Shown here: positions 10,690-24,062 of the stretch, piece after piece | Position numbering within the stretch: position 1 is the first letter of the stretch | Layout of the letters: the number at the start of each line of letters is the position of its first letter | Assembly: GCA_033026295.1 (NCBI GenBank) | Contig: CM065177.1 | Coordinates: forward strand, 3,465,400 to 3,529,399 | DNA length: 64,000 nt | DNA from: Channa striata | Taxonomy: Eukaryota; Chordata; Actinopteri; Anabantiformes; Channidae | Direction: 5' to 3' | Notes under the pieces: model-generated | What the model was told of the DNA's origin: nothing | What the model saw: only the letters and a program-made list of their open reading frames with translations | Database searches by the model: none | Made by a program: the position numbers and the translations under genes

Positions 10690-12345
10690 ACCATTAATAA
10701 TATCTCCATCATCATCCATAAATCGAAACCCTCCTTATGTTAACTTGATCCCCTGCCCACAACCCTGGTTAAAGCTTGTCTCCCTTCTTTGTCTACTTTT
10801 ATCACCAACATTATACATGTCACCCATACTTCAGGTATTGTCCCATCCTCCATGAAAAAAAAAATGGAATTATTACTCCCATTCTCAAAACAACTGGTTC
10901 TGACCCTTCCAATTTTAATAACTTGGAAGGCTAATTGCAATTTTACCATTTCACTCACAAATTCTGCAAAAGATTGTAGCTGAACAGGTCCACAATCATC
11001 TTTCAAACTATAATCTGTATGAACAATGCCAATCTGGTTTCTGTCCTGTTTATAGCACAGAGACAGTCCTGGTAAAAATCACAAACGATCTCCTGTTAGC
11101 TGCAGACTCCGGACTACTCACTATTCTCACCCACTTCAACCTTGCCGCAGCATTAGACACAATTCCTCACCTATCCTACTCAACTGCTTCTATTGGCATC
11201 ACAGGCACTGTACACCCCTGGTTTACTTCATACATCTCGGGCAACTCTGTTTGTTCATTACAGAACTACAAATCCAGCTCCAGTCAGTACTGGAGTCCCT
11301 CAGGGCTCAGTCCTTGGTCCTCTCTTCTTCACCATATACACCCACCCCTTGGTTCGATATTTCGAAGAAATAGCATCCAGTTCCATCGTTATGCAGATGA
11401 CACCCAGCTCTACTTGTTCACCAAACCTGCCACCGCACTCCCCACTTCTCCCTTTCCAATTGCTTGTTGGAAATTAAAGTTTTTCAAACAACTTTCTAAA
11501 ACGTAATAGCAAAAAAACTGAATTTCATCTTGCAGGAACTAAACTCATTCTTTTTAAAACCAATAGTTTCTTGATCTACGTTGATTGCTCCACCATCCCA
11601 CCCTCTTAGTCTGGCTGTCATCCTGGACAGTACCCTCTCATTTTCTGCATATATCAGTAATATAACACAATCTGCCTACTTCCATCTTTATACCATCAAC
11701 TGTGTCTGACCATCACTCACTCCCCACAGTACAGCCACTCTCATCCATGCTTTAGTTATGTCCCGTTTAGATTATTGTAATTTCCTTCGTTTGGTTTGCC
11801 TCAAAAACCCCTAATAAACTTTCAATTGGTTCAGAACTTGGCTGCCCCCTTCCCAGATTATGTTACCCCATCCTTAGACAACTCTACTGGCTCCCGGTCC
11901 ATCACTGCATTTACTGTAAGACTTTCCTTCTCACATTCAAAGCCCTCCATAACCTTAAACCCCCATACCTGACAGAGCTCAGTCATATACACCCTCACCC
12001 TTCCTACATTCTTCCTCAGCCCACCTCCTGATACCCACACTCCACACCGTTACCTGTCTTCTATAGGGGCTCGAGTATTCAGTTGCTTTGCTGCCCATCT
12101 GAAATTCCCATCCACCAGACCTCTGATGCATAGACTCTCTCCCCATGTTCAAATCCCATCTTAAAACTCACATTTTCTGTCTTGCCTATTCCAACTAAAA
12201 CCCATAACAGGAAGCATTCCTATAAAAGAGTTTATTTTATGTTGGTTTATATTCTACTGTTGCTAATTGGTTTGTTGTTTTATCTTGTGTCTGTAAGGTG
12301 ACCTTGGTGCTATAAATAAAATCTATTGTTATTAATATTATGCAT
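10690..12345 (+). mobile_element. Decayed L2-type LINE retrotransposon (reverse transcriptase remnant)
   Basis: Frameshifted + strand coding remnants follow L2 reverse transcriptase order. First comes an 'IVPSSMK' segment near 10840, then QVHNHLSNYNLYEQCQSGF near 11000. The palm motif GVPQGSVLGPLFF is near 11295, and YADDTQLY starts at 11390 in a different frame. C-terminal pieces resembling LDYCN, LPRLCYP and LYWLPV follow. The 3' end has the L2-like tail 'AAGGTGACCTTGG...AATAAAATCTATTGTTATT' near 12295-12345. With multiple frameshifts and stops it cannot be autonomous. Confidence 0.85.
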
Positions 12346-12644
12346 GCACTATGCAGAATAGCTCCATGTAAAATGTATGGCCTGAGACATGCCATGGGAG
12401 CAACAAGTAACTGTACCAAGTACCATGGAAAGTAGGCCAGGATGGCACAGACAGAGACCTGTATGAATAATTGATAAAGCTCTTTTTGTTTTCTGAAAGC
12501 ATCCACTTTTAGTCTGGATGGAGGGAATGGTGGACACTCGTACAGCAGGAAAGATACATTTTATTCAGCTTGATCCCAACTGAAGTAGTCTAATAAAGAC
12601 AGAGCTTTCCATTCCACAGTGTAAGTCCTTTAAATTTAAATAGT

Positions 12645-12745
12645 AAATGGTCACTTTTCAACCTGTAGGTGCTCAAAGTGCTTTACACTGCTTCTTATCT
12701 TTTTTAAATACTTTTTACCTACTGAGCCACAATTGCAGTAGGTAA
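12645..12745. repeat. Fragment of a dispersed teleost tRNA-like repeat
   Basis: The segment 'GTGCTCAAAGTGCTTTACACTGCTT' (interrupted by mutations relative to other copies), with a later 'CTACTGAGCCACA', resembles the repeat found nearly intact at 27.2-27.4 kb. It is divergent and partial. Confidence 0.5.
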
Positions 12746-15700
12746 AAAAGTATTAAAGTGAAAGTAGAGAAATTATTAAAAAATAAAATAAATTTCATTT
12801 AATTTTGTTCAGGGCCCTTACAGGCTAATTACGTGCATCACAGATCAGATCATGTCTTCTACTGGTAAACAAAGCAGTGAGTGTCAATTGACCTGAAGTC
12901 AGAGGGAGGTCAGCCGCTTAGCAAAGGGCAAGATTGTCTCATTTCTCTCAGTAATTATTTTTGTGTCAGTCAATCACCGAATTTGTGAATCAGTTCATTA
13001 ACTTGTTATTCCACTACTTTCACATTAGTTTCTTCTTTTACAGCGATTTAGTAGCTTTGGAAAAACATTTGAAATCCCATGAGATTATTAATGAAGAATA
13101 ACATTATTTATGAATTATTGTTTTGTCCACAATGAATCCTTTGCATCACCTTTAGTCACTTGTAAGTCTGAAGCCTGGATTACCTTGTGTACACGGACAG
13201 TACATGTCTACCAATAGACTTCTATTGTTGTCCATACACTAATAAAAACACATTAGCTAGACACACTACTCCAGAAACACCTCCATCAGCCACATCATTA
13301 TTCCACCTGGTGGTTTTTATAGCAAAATATATATATTTTTATGAATGCTATTATTAAATGAATGCTGATGTATCATTATGGTTCATCACCACAGATACAG
13401 TGGTTAAAATCAGCTCCATATTCACCAACAGTTACCTTTAACTGTTACTTTTTATTAATTAGTCTACATTTTTTTACCTGAATTAATAAATATTTTTTGA
13501 TATTTTTTTCATTGTAGGGTACTTTTGCTTTTTTGCTTTAAGTAAAACAGAGAATATCTGCTTAGTACTCTTACTAAGAGTGAAACAACTGAGGTGCTAC
13601 TTGTTGTGGAATTTATTAATCGTTTTAATTTAGTATTGATGTTGCATATTTCTACCTCCTCTGCTCACAGTGTATGATCCTTGTTCTCCATGACATTATT
13701 CAGACCAGCAGTGATAATTTTGTTGCTCTCTCAGTGTATTTCCGTAATCTAAAAGCACCGTTAATTGAAATTATTGTGCAAACAGATGGACAACTGGGCA
13801 ATGGTTAGTACAAATACAGGGATCGGCACTTTTGGAATAAGTAAATATGTCATATATTACAGCGGTTTGTCTAGCTGGTGTGTTTTTAATCGTTTTTGGA
13901 CAACAGAGGTCTGTGTTACAGGTTAACAAGTTAATCACAACACCCTTAACTGACAAAACCAGGCTAACGGTTGGTCATTGGCCACTATACGGCTATTTGT
14001 GAGCGTCCACCAGCCAAGATTTTTTATTGCATCCCACACTGTTGGCACTTGTTGGTCTCCGATTAGTGGGTTTTTACCTGATTCAGCATGTTGAACTAGC
14101 ACGTACCCCACTGATGAAGGATAAATCACTCTGATTGGCTATGAGGCAACGCAGCAGCTTGTCCTTAATTAATTTCAGCACTGTCTAGATGCTGATCCCC
14201 ATCCCCATCCTGTCATCTCATGCACACAGGAGTGTGTTTTCTAGAAGCAAATATGTATTGAGTTGTATAGTTGTCCCCTAACAGCTTGATCCATCCACAG
14301 CCATGTTCCAGTGTAGACATGTTAGAATCCAGGTGAACTTTCAATTCTATAAACTGCCAGTATTTTATATGTTTTTGCTGCAAGTTTTAGAAGCTTTTCT
14401 AACATCAGGGAGGCATATGGACATCAAAGATATTTCAGATTTTGAAGATCACATTCAGAGAAAAATTTTTTATTTAAAATACTTTAAAAGCTATTTTATT
14501 ATATTTTAATAATCCCCCTCTAAAGATTTGTAGTTCTGCATTCATATTAAATACTGAAAGCTTCTTCTGATAAAATGACATGTATATCAAGATCAAAACA
14601 GTAAATACTGTCAGTGTGAAGAGTTAAAACATAATCTGATCATATCATATCATGTTTGCCATCTGAATTATAGCTACACCCAGGCCATAAATGCTCAAAG
14701 CATATGTCTAGTTGCAGCTGGCCTTTTGCAGCTTGTAAATCTGTTCCAGATTGTGTTTTGTGGGTATAAATGTGCTTTCCCTAATCATCTGATAGCAAAC
14801 ATGGATCCCCTTATAAGTGATGTTACACAGCATGAACTGACCTAAAGAGCACAAAGGAATTACATATCCTGTGTAGATAAGAGTCTTGTCCTAATAGATG
14901 TTGACTCTATATGTCTAAGTGTCTCATACAGTCACATACTGCAGTATATTAGCTGGACTGTAGTATGTTAGCGTGGGTGTAAATGCTATTGACGGTTGTA
15001 ATAAGAGCAGTGGTTCCAGTGGTTGCTATTGTACTGGCCTGATTTTCAGCCCATTCATGATGCTGTAGCTTCGTAGTAAAAAGGAAAGCTGCAATAGAAA
15101 GCATTAACAGGAGATGCGACTATACATAGACCCGAAGCAGCTGAAGTAAAAGCTGTGAACGACTAGCCCTTGTTCCTTGTGGCAAAAAATTTACCACACA
15201 GACTCCCACATTGCTGCACAAACGTAACTGCTTCACTGATATGACAGTCAGCTTGAAGAATAAGCGTTTGGTAATCCTCATAGTGCACATATTACTATTG
15301 CAAGACCGGTTCTACATCATCCAACATCCAGCATCCATCCTCCCACGTCTGGTTTGATGGGTGATGTCTTAAAGCCAATCGCCTCATTAAAAAGTAGAAA
15401 ACGTCGTGAGAGTACCTCCGTGGCAACGTGGTCAAACTGACCTCGATGTCAGAGGAGTAGAGTACAGTAGCTCAGAGCGAGTGGATAAACATTGTCTGTT
15501 GCTGCATTTATTTTCCGTTGGGGCGCATTGAAGCCGACTGTCTAATGCATTTGATTGGAAGGCCAGATGAGAGGGCATTGTGCAACCTCATAAAAGGGGT
15601 CAGTGGTAGCCTAAAGGTGGACGGAAGGCTTTGTTTGGGGGTCTCAGTACTAGTCAGGAAGATGCGGGTAAAAAGCGAGTAATCTTCTTTTTTTCACAGT

Positions 15701-18700
15701 CATTGTAGATGTCTGCTAACAACAAATGGCTTTTCAGAACCAGCTGAGAAAGAAGCCTGAGCATCTATAAAGATAAACACCCAGATATTCTTCTGTAAGG
15801 TTGGTGGTGACCAAACAACATCTCAAAGGAGAGGTAACTGTGGAGCAGCAATTCAATCTTTCTACTCTATGTGTTTACAGTTAATAATTATTAGCAATTG
15901 TGGGTATTTGGGAGGTGTATGGAGAATAGGAGGAGACAGGAATCGTGACAGGGCCTGTGTGCCTTGCTGAATCATTCTCCAAATAAATACGAGTTCAATT
16001 GAAAAGAAAATGTAATAAATAGCTCCTCTTCAAAGATTACACTTGAGTGTTCCATAAAAATTTGCTTCAAAATCAGATCAGACTAGAGACTGGGTACGAC
16101 AGAATGGTAACAGCACAACAGTGAGTTAGAACCTTTGCAACATCAAGGACGCACAACAACATAGTTCTGCGCTAAAAATATCTCAACTAAGGACTATTTA
16201 TGGAATGGAAGGAGAGAAGGATGCATAAAATTTCCATGTTCTCCAGATCAATTAAAACTCTCTCAAAGACAGGCCTGAACTGGATGGGTTCAAGAGTGAC
16301 TCGTTCATTTATTTTTCGGTGATTTTGTTTTTCTTGGACATTTCAGTGTTTTACCAACACTTACAAGTGCTAAAAAGATGTGAGATATTTATCGAAATGG
16401 ATTTGCTGTGTTGTTCAGAGTTATTAAATCTGTCTTTTATTATACTGGATGTTCTTAGATTTTTAAACATACATGCTGATTTTAGTGGTCTAGAGATGGC
16501 AATGTTTGTCTGTGCGTTGGTCCTACACTTTGGTCTAAACTGTGATATCTTTTGCTGGGTTGCCTTATTGTGGCATTTCTCTAATCATCTTGAAAGGGGT
16601 GAACAGTCATAATTTAGAGAAGGCTGTGTGCCCCTTATGTCACACCTCTGGCATCAGCCCTGCACATGCCAACTGTATGGCCTCACAGAGACACTATCAT
16701 AACTGTAGAAACTTATGAAATAATTTGTTTACTGACTGAATACACTGGGAGAAAAATATTAGACCTTTCTTTTAACCAAGTGCTGCGATTTACATTTTCT
16801 GCGACATTAACAGTGAAATTCTTTCATACATTCTCTGATCGTGTTTTCAAATTTGACCACAAAGAGAGCGGGATTTCACAAGTGGGACATAAGACTTATA
16901 AAACTGGCATACCAAATAGAAAACCTATTTTAAAAGTACTAAAGTTGGCACAGCCCACTGTATATTGGTGGCAGCAACATGGACAGATTATGAAAATGGG
17001 CCCCTAGGCAAACACCCCCCCCACACACACACACCCACCAAGACCTGCAGTCTGAAAGAAACACAAGTATAAATGAGGTCATCACAACATTACAGTCATT
17101 TTGTATCTCTTTGCCTTTTAGTTTTTTTTCATCTCTGTGCGTTTATTTCCTATTTTTATCTGTCTTCATCTGGTCAATTTTGTCCCGTTGTTTTTTATTG
17201 TAGTGTCTGTTTTGCTTGTAATCTGTCTCTTTTTTTCATATCTAGTCATTTTGTTTTTAGAATTAATCATCTTTTTTTTTTTTCATTTTTTAACAATTTA
17301 ATTCCTATTATTTAGTCCATGTGTTTGTCATATGGTCATGTTTTGTCTTGTTAGCATCATTTTCCATCTCTTTGTATTCATGTTGTCTCTCACTGAGCTC
17401 TGTGACTTTTAAAGAAATGATAATTCACTTTGCTCAGTCTCTCAGGCACAGATCTGATGTCCTAAGCGATCAGTGGTCCCTGTGCCCATTCAGTAATTTA
17501 TAGGTAGCAGTGCCACGACAACAGTCATATGGTTCTCAGGTGAAACTGATGGGAATTTATGAAAAGAAGTGGTGTATCTACTGTAAAAAGTACATAACTA
17601 TACTTAGCAAAGGTTATATATTACCTACAGTTGTTTTAAACACAAACCAGTGTTGAATTTCCCAGTGTGAGTTGTACAGTCCAGTCACAGGACTGGCTCG
17701 CTTCTATCAGCAGGAAGTGATTTGCCAGGGAAGTATGTACAGTATTTATTAAATACCCAGGGGGCAAAATCTCAGCAAGGTCCTGTCCTAATTCATTCCA
17801 ACATCAATGCCAGAGGCTGAATTGCTGCCTTGATTATACCAATTTACCCTCCCACCCAAAAGGAAGACATGTAATTACACTATTTACACTGGAGTGCTTT
17901 CCTCTCTCAAAGGTCCCGAGTAAACACATGCTGGCTTTGTTTTCCGTCGTGGCAGTTTGTCATTGAAAAGTGCAATAAATGTCAAACTGTTGGTCACTGT
18001 AGCACTGACATAAACAAACATTAGGAACTCCCATCGTGCGTTAAGATATAAGAGCTGTAACGAGGGCTAAATAATGTCATCCAGAGCAGGAGATGACACA
18101 GCTGATTAGAGGTTTAACATGGTTGTTAACCTGTAAATGATGAGAAATTTTGTCTCATTTACTAAATATGAAGGATCTGTCTTTAAAGATATTAATGAGG
18201 TGGCTGAGAGATCAACCTCATCCCTACTTATGATGAAAAAACATAAGGTGATGAAGGGAAAATCTTAGACACAAGCATTTCAAAGTCTTCTCTGCTGCTG
18301 TTCTGTGAATGTTCCTGTCTTAAGACAGTTGGAGTGGACTCGTACTGACTGGAACTGTAGCTTATTTTAGGCCTGGGCTAATTTGGTTTTGGTTGGTATT
18401 GGTTTCTCTGTTGTCTAGCTTCGTCCCCCAAGCTAAACGTTCATATCACTCATACACTCACAGTGGCATGTTTGGAAAAAGGCCCCGAAAAATGCAGGTG
18501 TCTGGCGTAATTGCATCAATTTGTGCTTGGCACCAAATGGCAGCTGCCTTAACACTATTTTAAATCTGAAGCCATCAAGCAAACCGAATTTTGACTGGGC
18601 AAACATGGTGGTTTCTTTGGGTTTAGGAACTAAATAAACAGGTTGATGAAATAACAGGAAATTGTTTCCTATATGAACAAACTCTTCTTGTGTTGTGTAT

Positions 18701-19030
18701 GAAAGTATCTCTAGAAATGCCAGTGATTTTTCTAAACATTTCAATGATAAAATACTCAGTCCACTCATTCATGAAAGAGAACTTGTTAACTTGCTTGGCA
18801 TGTAGCAACACACAGATCTTATCACACATTAAAGATCCCCAGCAAAAAATCACAATAGGGACAAAATCAGGTTAATTAACATTTAAAACGCCTACCTGTG
18901 TAACCCAAATGTATGCTCAAACGGAAATCTATGTGGAAATAATTAAAATAATTCAAAATATAAAACCAAAAGTAAGTGATTGCATTAGTATATAATTGGT
19001 TTAAATGCAGTAAATGGAGATCACCAGAGT
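12746..19030. other. No gene recognised (probable nckap5 5' intron or intergenic)
   Basis: AT-rich sequence with stop-filled frames. It lies between the candidate first exon and the first supported coding exon of nckap5. Low-complexity tracts include C/CA at 17012-17035 and poly-T near 17270-17285. I searched by eye for the missing upstream coding exon (a coiled-coil segment ending in phase 1) and did not find it. Confidence 0.45.
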
Positions 19031-19039
19031 GCAATGAGT

Positions 19040-19552
19040 GTGATTAAAGTGTCTGTTCTCTAAGAACACCCACATCTGCAAGGATGACTTATTGGAAAAT
19101 TAGTATCCTGGCCAAATTAAACACCATGAAGACAACAGGACACTCGGAGCTGCTCTTCTTCAGAAGCTTGGATCTTCTTTAGAGGAGTCAGTCAGGAGTC
19201 AGGAGCAAGGCCTTCTAGCAAATTCATGCTTTCACAGTATTTCTTAGATTTTTTTTAAATAATGGATTTAACTGTCCTCCAAGTGGCATTCTCAGTAACT
19301 TGGGAAATGTTCTTGCATCCATCCCCTGACCCCCACAGACCTCCTTGGTAGAGGTGTATTTATATTTTGTGTTTAATATATTAATAATTTAGATTACTTT
19401 ATAGAGATCTGATTTCACTTGTATGTGAACCTTTGTGTGTAGATTTGTATCTATATAGCCAGATTACTATTATTATTGATTGATTCACTGTTTAAAAATA
19501 ATAAACGTTGAAAACTTCCAGGGGGTTATACCGTTTTATAGGCACTGTATAT
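19040..19552. mobile_element. Candidate decayed DNA transposon
   Basis: The right end 'GGGGGTTATACCGTTTTATAGGCACTGTA' (19522-19550, here quoted only as a marker with mismatches expected) looks like the terminal repeat of Tc1/mariner-type elements common in fish. The left part, around 'GTGTCTGTTCTCTAAG' and 'ACACCATGAAGACAAC', resembles internal sequence of such a family. No transposase frame remains open, and the boundaries are approximate. Confidence 0.4.
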
Positions 19553-22500
19553 GTTTGAACAGTAATACAATTTATAGTCATTTGGCTCTGTACACTACTA
19601 CGAGGAGTCTGACATCAAACAATTATTATGTAGAGTACTTTTAAAGAATATTGAACAGAAACATGTTCTAACATAAATCTTAATGTGTCAAATTATTGAA
19701 CAGTTTTGGCACCAGTGGAGAGACATTTGCTTCGCACCTTCCGACTAATCAGAGAAGAGTTATGACTAGCGCTGTATTATTAGTATTAGTACGTTTTGTG
19801 TTTTCTTATTACTTTTAATTTAAACACCTTCCTGAAGGGCTGTGCAGAGTGTGGTGCAGGTTAAAGATGGAGGCAGAGCTCTATTAGAGCTAGGCAGAGG
19901 CTGAGCAGAGCGAACTGCTCTGTCCTTGCATTTACTTTTAGAAGCATATGTAGACTGTGTTACCTGGAAACCCTTTGTTTTTAATGCTAATTAAAAATGA
20001 ACGAATCCTACCAGTGTTTGTAGAATTAACAGGATAACTGAACTCCCTTTGTACCGAGCAGGGATTGTCCAAAGAACAGCACGTCACTGTGTGTATTACT
20101 AGAGAATAAACTGTATTAGAAAAGAATAGAGATCCCTCAGTTGTATGGGTCATAATGGTGTGTGTTTACAGTAGCCTCTTGTATTCTGTATACTCGACAC
20201 TGGTGTGTACACACTAGGAAACATAGACGGGATTTATCTATAGAAAACAGAACCATGAGTGTATGTGAAGTGGTTGAGCTCCATTTGAGATGTACACAAG
20301 GCCTATAACACACCTACATTACAAAGAGAGCAGTTAGTTAGTGTGTCAGTGAGAAATGTCTTATCTTTGGCTTCAACATAGCTGGAAGGGAAACTGAAGA
20401 TATGTGCAAGTGAGGAAAAACGGAAAAAACAAGTCAAATAATACAATTAAAAACAACAAATTATATAAAATATTCTACATTGGAACTTTGTAGAACAATA
20501 AAATATTTCCACATTTGATGGTGAAGAGTAAATCTACCCTAAAAGACTGTGACAGTGGGGGACTGCCTCAGTTTCCCACGCTGCATATGTTGAATATAAG
20601 CAGAATACCACATAACTCATTTAAAGCACAGGCCTAACACATGATGAAGATCAGAGAAAAATGGAAACAAACCTCTCACCATCAACACGCATGCACATCA
20701 GGAAGTAGATGTTTGAATGATGCAAGCAAGACTGCTGAGGAAAATGAACAAAGATCTCCATCTACTGGCCAAATACAGACAAGCTCAAGTAGGTCCACAA
20801 GTCATTAGATAAAAACATTGAATCTGTGCAAGGCAATAACATCAACAATCGTGAATTCTTTAAGTACAGCACTGTATAGTACAGCTGCTTCAGGTAAACT
20901 ACTAATGGAACTAAATTACAACTAATTTAACATATTGAAAGCACAGATGTATTGTCATCTTTTAAATATGCTTAAAAAAAAGCTTCTGAAATTTGACCTG
21001 TCCTACCGGAAAAAGAACTGGTGTTACTAGAAATGGCACTGTTTGAATAAATTATTCAGAGGATACAGTGTCTGAAACAGCTGAAGTGCTGCCATTATTA
21101 GTTATCTCATGTCAAAATAAATGTGGTGCTACAGAAAGAAGAAACAGTTCAAATATTCATGTGTAACAAAACAGGAGCTGTTTGAAATTTGAAAAAAGTT
21201 CATTCCACACAGAAACCTAATATTTGTTCAATATTGCTTGTAGGTTTTGAAAAACTCAGAGAACTGAACTTAAGGAAAGAAATTCAGTTAAAGCTTCAGT
21301 ATATAACTTTCAAATTGACTTATCTCTTACTAGAAAAAGGATTTCAAAGTCATCTGTGTTGAGATGGATTGTTGAAACCTCCTGTGATCTATACTTATTG
21401 AACTAAGCAGAGCCGAGTGGGTTGATTTCATTCTCATGTGTCTATATGGGGACTGTCATAAATCTAATGTAGAAAATGCCTGAAGTTATTTTTTTAAGTT
21501 TGTTAGCCAGTGACTTGATGGAATTTCGAGTGTATGGGGTTTGGTCTAAATTCAGTGCTAAGCTTCACCTTGGTTTGTTTTTTATTTAAAACTGCCATAA
21601 TTTGATTGAACATGTAAAAGATAATCAGAAAGTTGTCCTTATTAATGGGGTTTTCAATAATTACAATAAATTAATAAGTTCATAAAGACTTTTAACTCGT
21701 AAAAAACTTGACCTGAATATGACGTTTATTCACTCAGGTCAAAAACATCAAGTTAAAAAGTGTTTTACGTGGTCTGGAAATGAAAAAAGAATTTGAAGTT
21801 GAAATAACATAAGATTAACCAACTTGTATGTTTACGTTAGTGAGCAAATATTTATTAATTAATCTCTTAAATTTCTATGTAATGTTTCATGGAACTTATG
21901 AGTTGAGAGCCAAGAACTTTGTGATAAGCCAAGAACTTATCTAAAGCTATGTACTTCAGTAGGAAATATTACTGTATTTCAGTCTGATTTTTGTAAACAT
22001 TTATTTAAGAATGTGCCGAGATGACTGGATGCTCTGGTGAATCATACTGGGCATTTTCCTCTAAGATTCACTAAGCGGTTAAAAAAGTAACAATTACACC
22101 ACAACATCCAACAAATGCTTTGGAGTTTTGGACCATATCACACAAATCCCTTTAGCTGCTTGTGTTTGTCATTTGTCAGTAGTAATATTAATATTTTAAA
22201 GAGCTTAATGAACTTCATGTTGACATAAAATCTCTGAATGCCAAAAATTAATTATTCTCTAATTCATTTTTAGATGTTCTGTGATCCTTACATCCACGTG
22301 CTTGTCACTGATAGTGATCTACAAACCCCACCAGATGGCAGTGCTGATTCAATGTACCACTGATTTAGGCGTTTTACTGTGAAACTACAACACAACACAG
22401 TGAAGTACTGACAAACTTTGGGGAGTATTTTGAGCGTGTAGTTTATTCTGCACGGATGTTTCTCTTAGTATGCTTGAATGATTTTTCACTTTGTAGAAAA

Positions 22501-23926
22501 TACTCAACGTATTTTCATTTTTCACTCTGTTAACATGCAGTGCAGAGTTGGAGGACAGAGATGCAGAGTTAATAAAATTGTAAGATAAAATAAGAGATAC
22601 AAATATGTTTTGTGCAACTTTAAAATAATGATTTTGTTGTGGAAGATGATCCAGGATTATCTCGTATCATTCACTTGTTGGAAAATTATCTTACTTTTGT
22701 AAATTTTACTTTACTTTGTACTTCAACAGTCAAACTTATAAATTATAAAGTCAACACTCTACTGTAGAAATACTCTCATGGAAATATCCAAGTATCTCTG
22801 CACTACATTACAGTTGAGTAAATGTTACTTCCTTCCACCTGCAGTTGTGCATTCTTGGCCTTTTGGTACAGTTCACTGGAACAACTAATGGGATTGACTC
22901 ATCTTTTCTTTCCTGCTTTCTTTGTGGCTCACCTGTGCAGCATTCTCAGTAAACCGTGGCTTGAGATAGATTTATAGTGGGGGTTATTAATAGTACTACT
23001 GATAATGTCATGTGTCGGACATGCAATAAAATACTAGAATCCTACAACTTCAAACACTTGTTATTACTCATTGTTCTCAATTTGGAATACTCAAAACTGA
23101 TACTTCCATCAAGATGATCAACAAGCACCAGTCCAATGCAGTAATTTAGCTTTTGTTCCAGTACTGCTGCTCTGCATGGTGCGGTAGAAATAATGGAGTG
23201 CGGTGGCTAAAATGAGTCACAGGAAGCAAAACTGGTGGCTCAAGGCTGGTAGCAGAGCAGGCTGCAGGAAAAACCACAGAGACAGAGTGTTTGTTTCACT
23301 GACACCGCTGACCGCTTCACTCTACCAACTGACATTAAAGGAGAAATGTTGTATTCCTGTTAAGCAGATGCAAATCAATGGGAAAACATTTAGAGAGATA
23401 AGGTGAAACCATATTAATGTCAGGTTTAAATGCCCCTTTGAGTGCATAGTGCAGCCATTAGCAGTCACATAGTTTACCATCAACAAATGTTCCGTTTCTC
23501 TTTAATGCACATATGATTTTCTCTTCAGTATCACCACAGGTACTCTAAGTTCAAGCCACAAGGTAATACAGATATTATATAAGGTTACCTACAACGGGAT
23601 CATCTTTGAATTACAACGCTACATGTACAGCTATTTGATTTAAAAATTATACTTTACCCTAAGGCCCTGCTCAAATGTCATGAGTAGGGTTGTTATCTAA
23701 CTCACAAGCTGTCAGCTGTGGGGAAAACATGAACGTTAACACTAATTCAAAACTACAGTGTGTGAGGTGGAGAGGTGAGGGGAGGACGAACACTGGTCCT
23801 GCTCTTTTCCAAACAAGTAAGCTTGCTTCGGCGTTCTTTAAGTCCAACAGATGCATAATATATCAGTGGGATTATGATATGCAAGATTAACAACAAACTA
23901 ACTGTGTTTACTCCTCTCCCCTGCAG
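19553..23926. other. Probable nckap5 intron, no gene recognised
   Basis: AT-rich with no open frame above about 70 codons that looks coding. It runs up to the acceptor at 23921-23926. The poly-pyrimidine tract TCCTCTCCCCTGCAG just before 23927 is the only clear splice signal. Confidence 0.5.
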
Positions 23927-24062
23927 CTACGCCGCCGAGACTGATCCATAATAATAATCCCCAGCTGGAGAGCAAACAACATCTGGCCGTGGAGAAAAGG
24001 GAGAGGGTGAAGTCTCAGCAGGGTGAGCGGCAGATGGTGACACTGCAGCAACACTTCTCCAG
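23927..24062 (+). CDS. nckap5: nckap5 coding exon (coiled coil; first supported exon)
   Basis: Acceptor CCCCTGCAG before 23927; end TTC TCC AG before GTAGCA (a weak donor). Two bases complete a codon, 44 codons follow (LIHNNNPQLESK, then VTLQQHFS), and the final AG joins C of the next exon. The junction reads LQQHFS-S-MEETVR, matching the human LQQQFSRMEETVR. The middle of the segment is more divergent than later exons. An upstream exon ending in phase 1 must exist but was not located. Confidence 0.8.

Noticed and set aside
11193..11477. 94-codon frame as a host gene
   Set aside because: It contains the LINE reverse transcriptase block GVPQGSVLGPLF and belongs to the decayed L2 copy.
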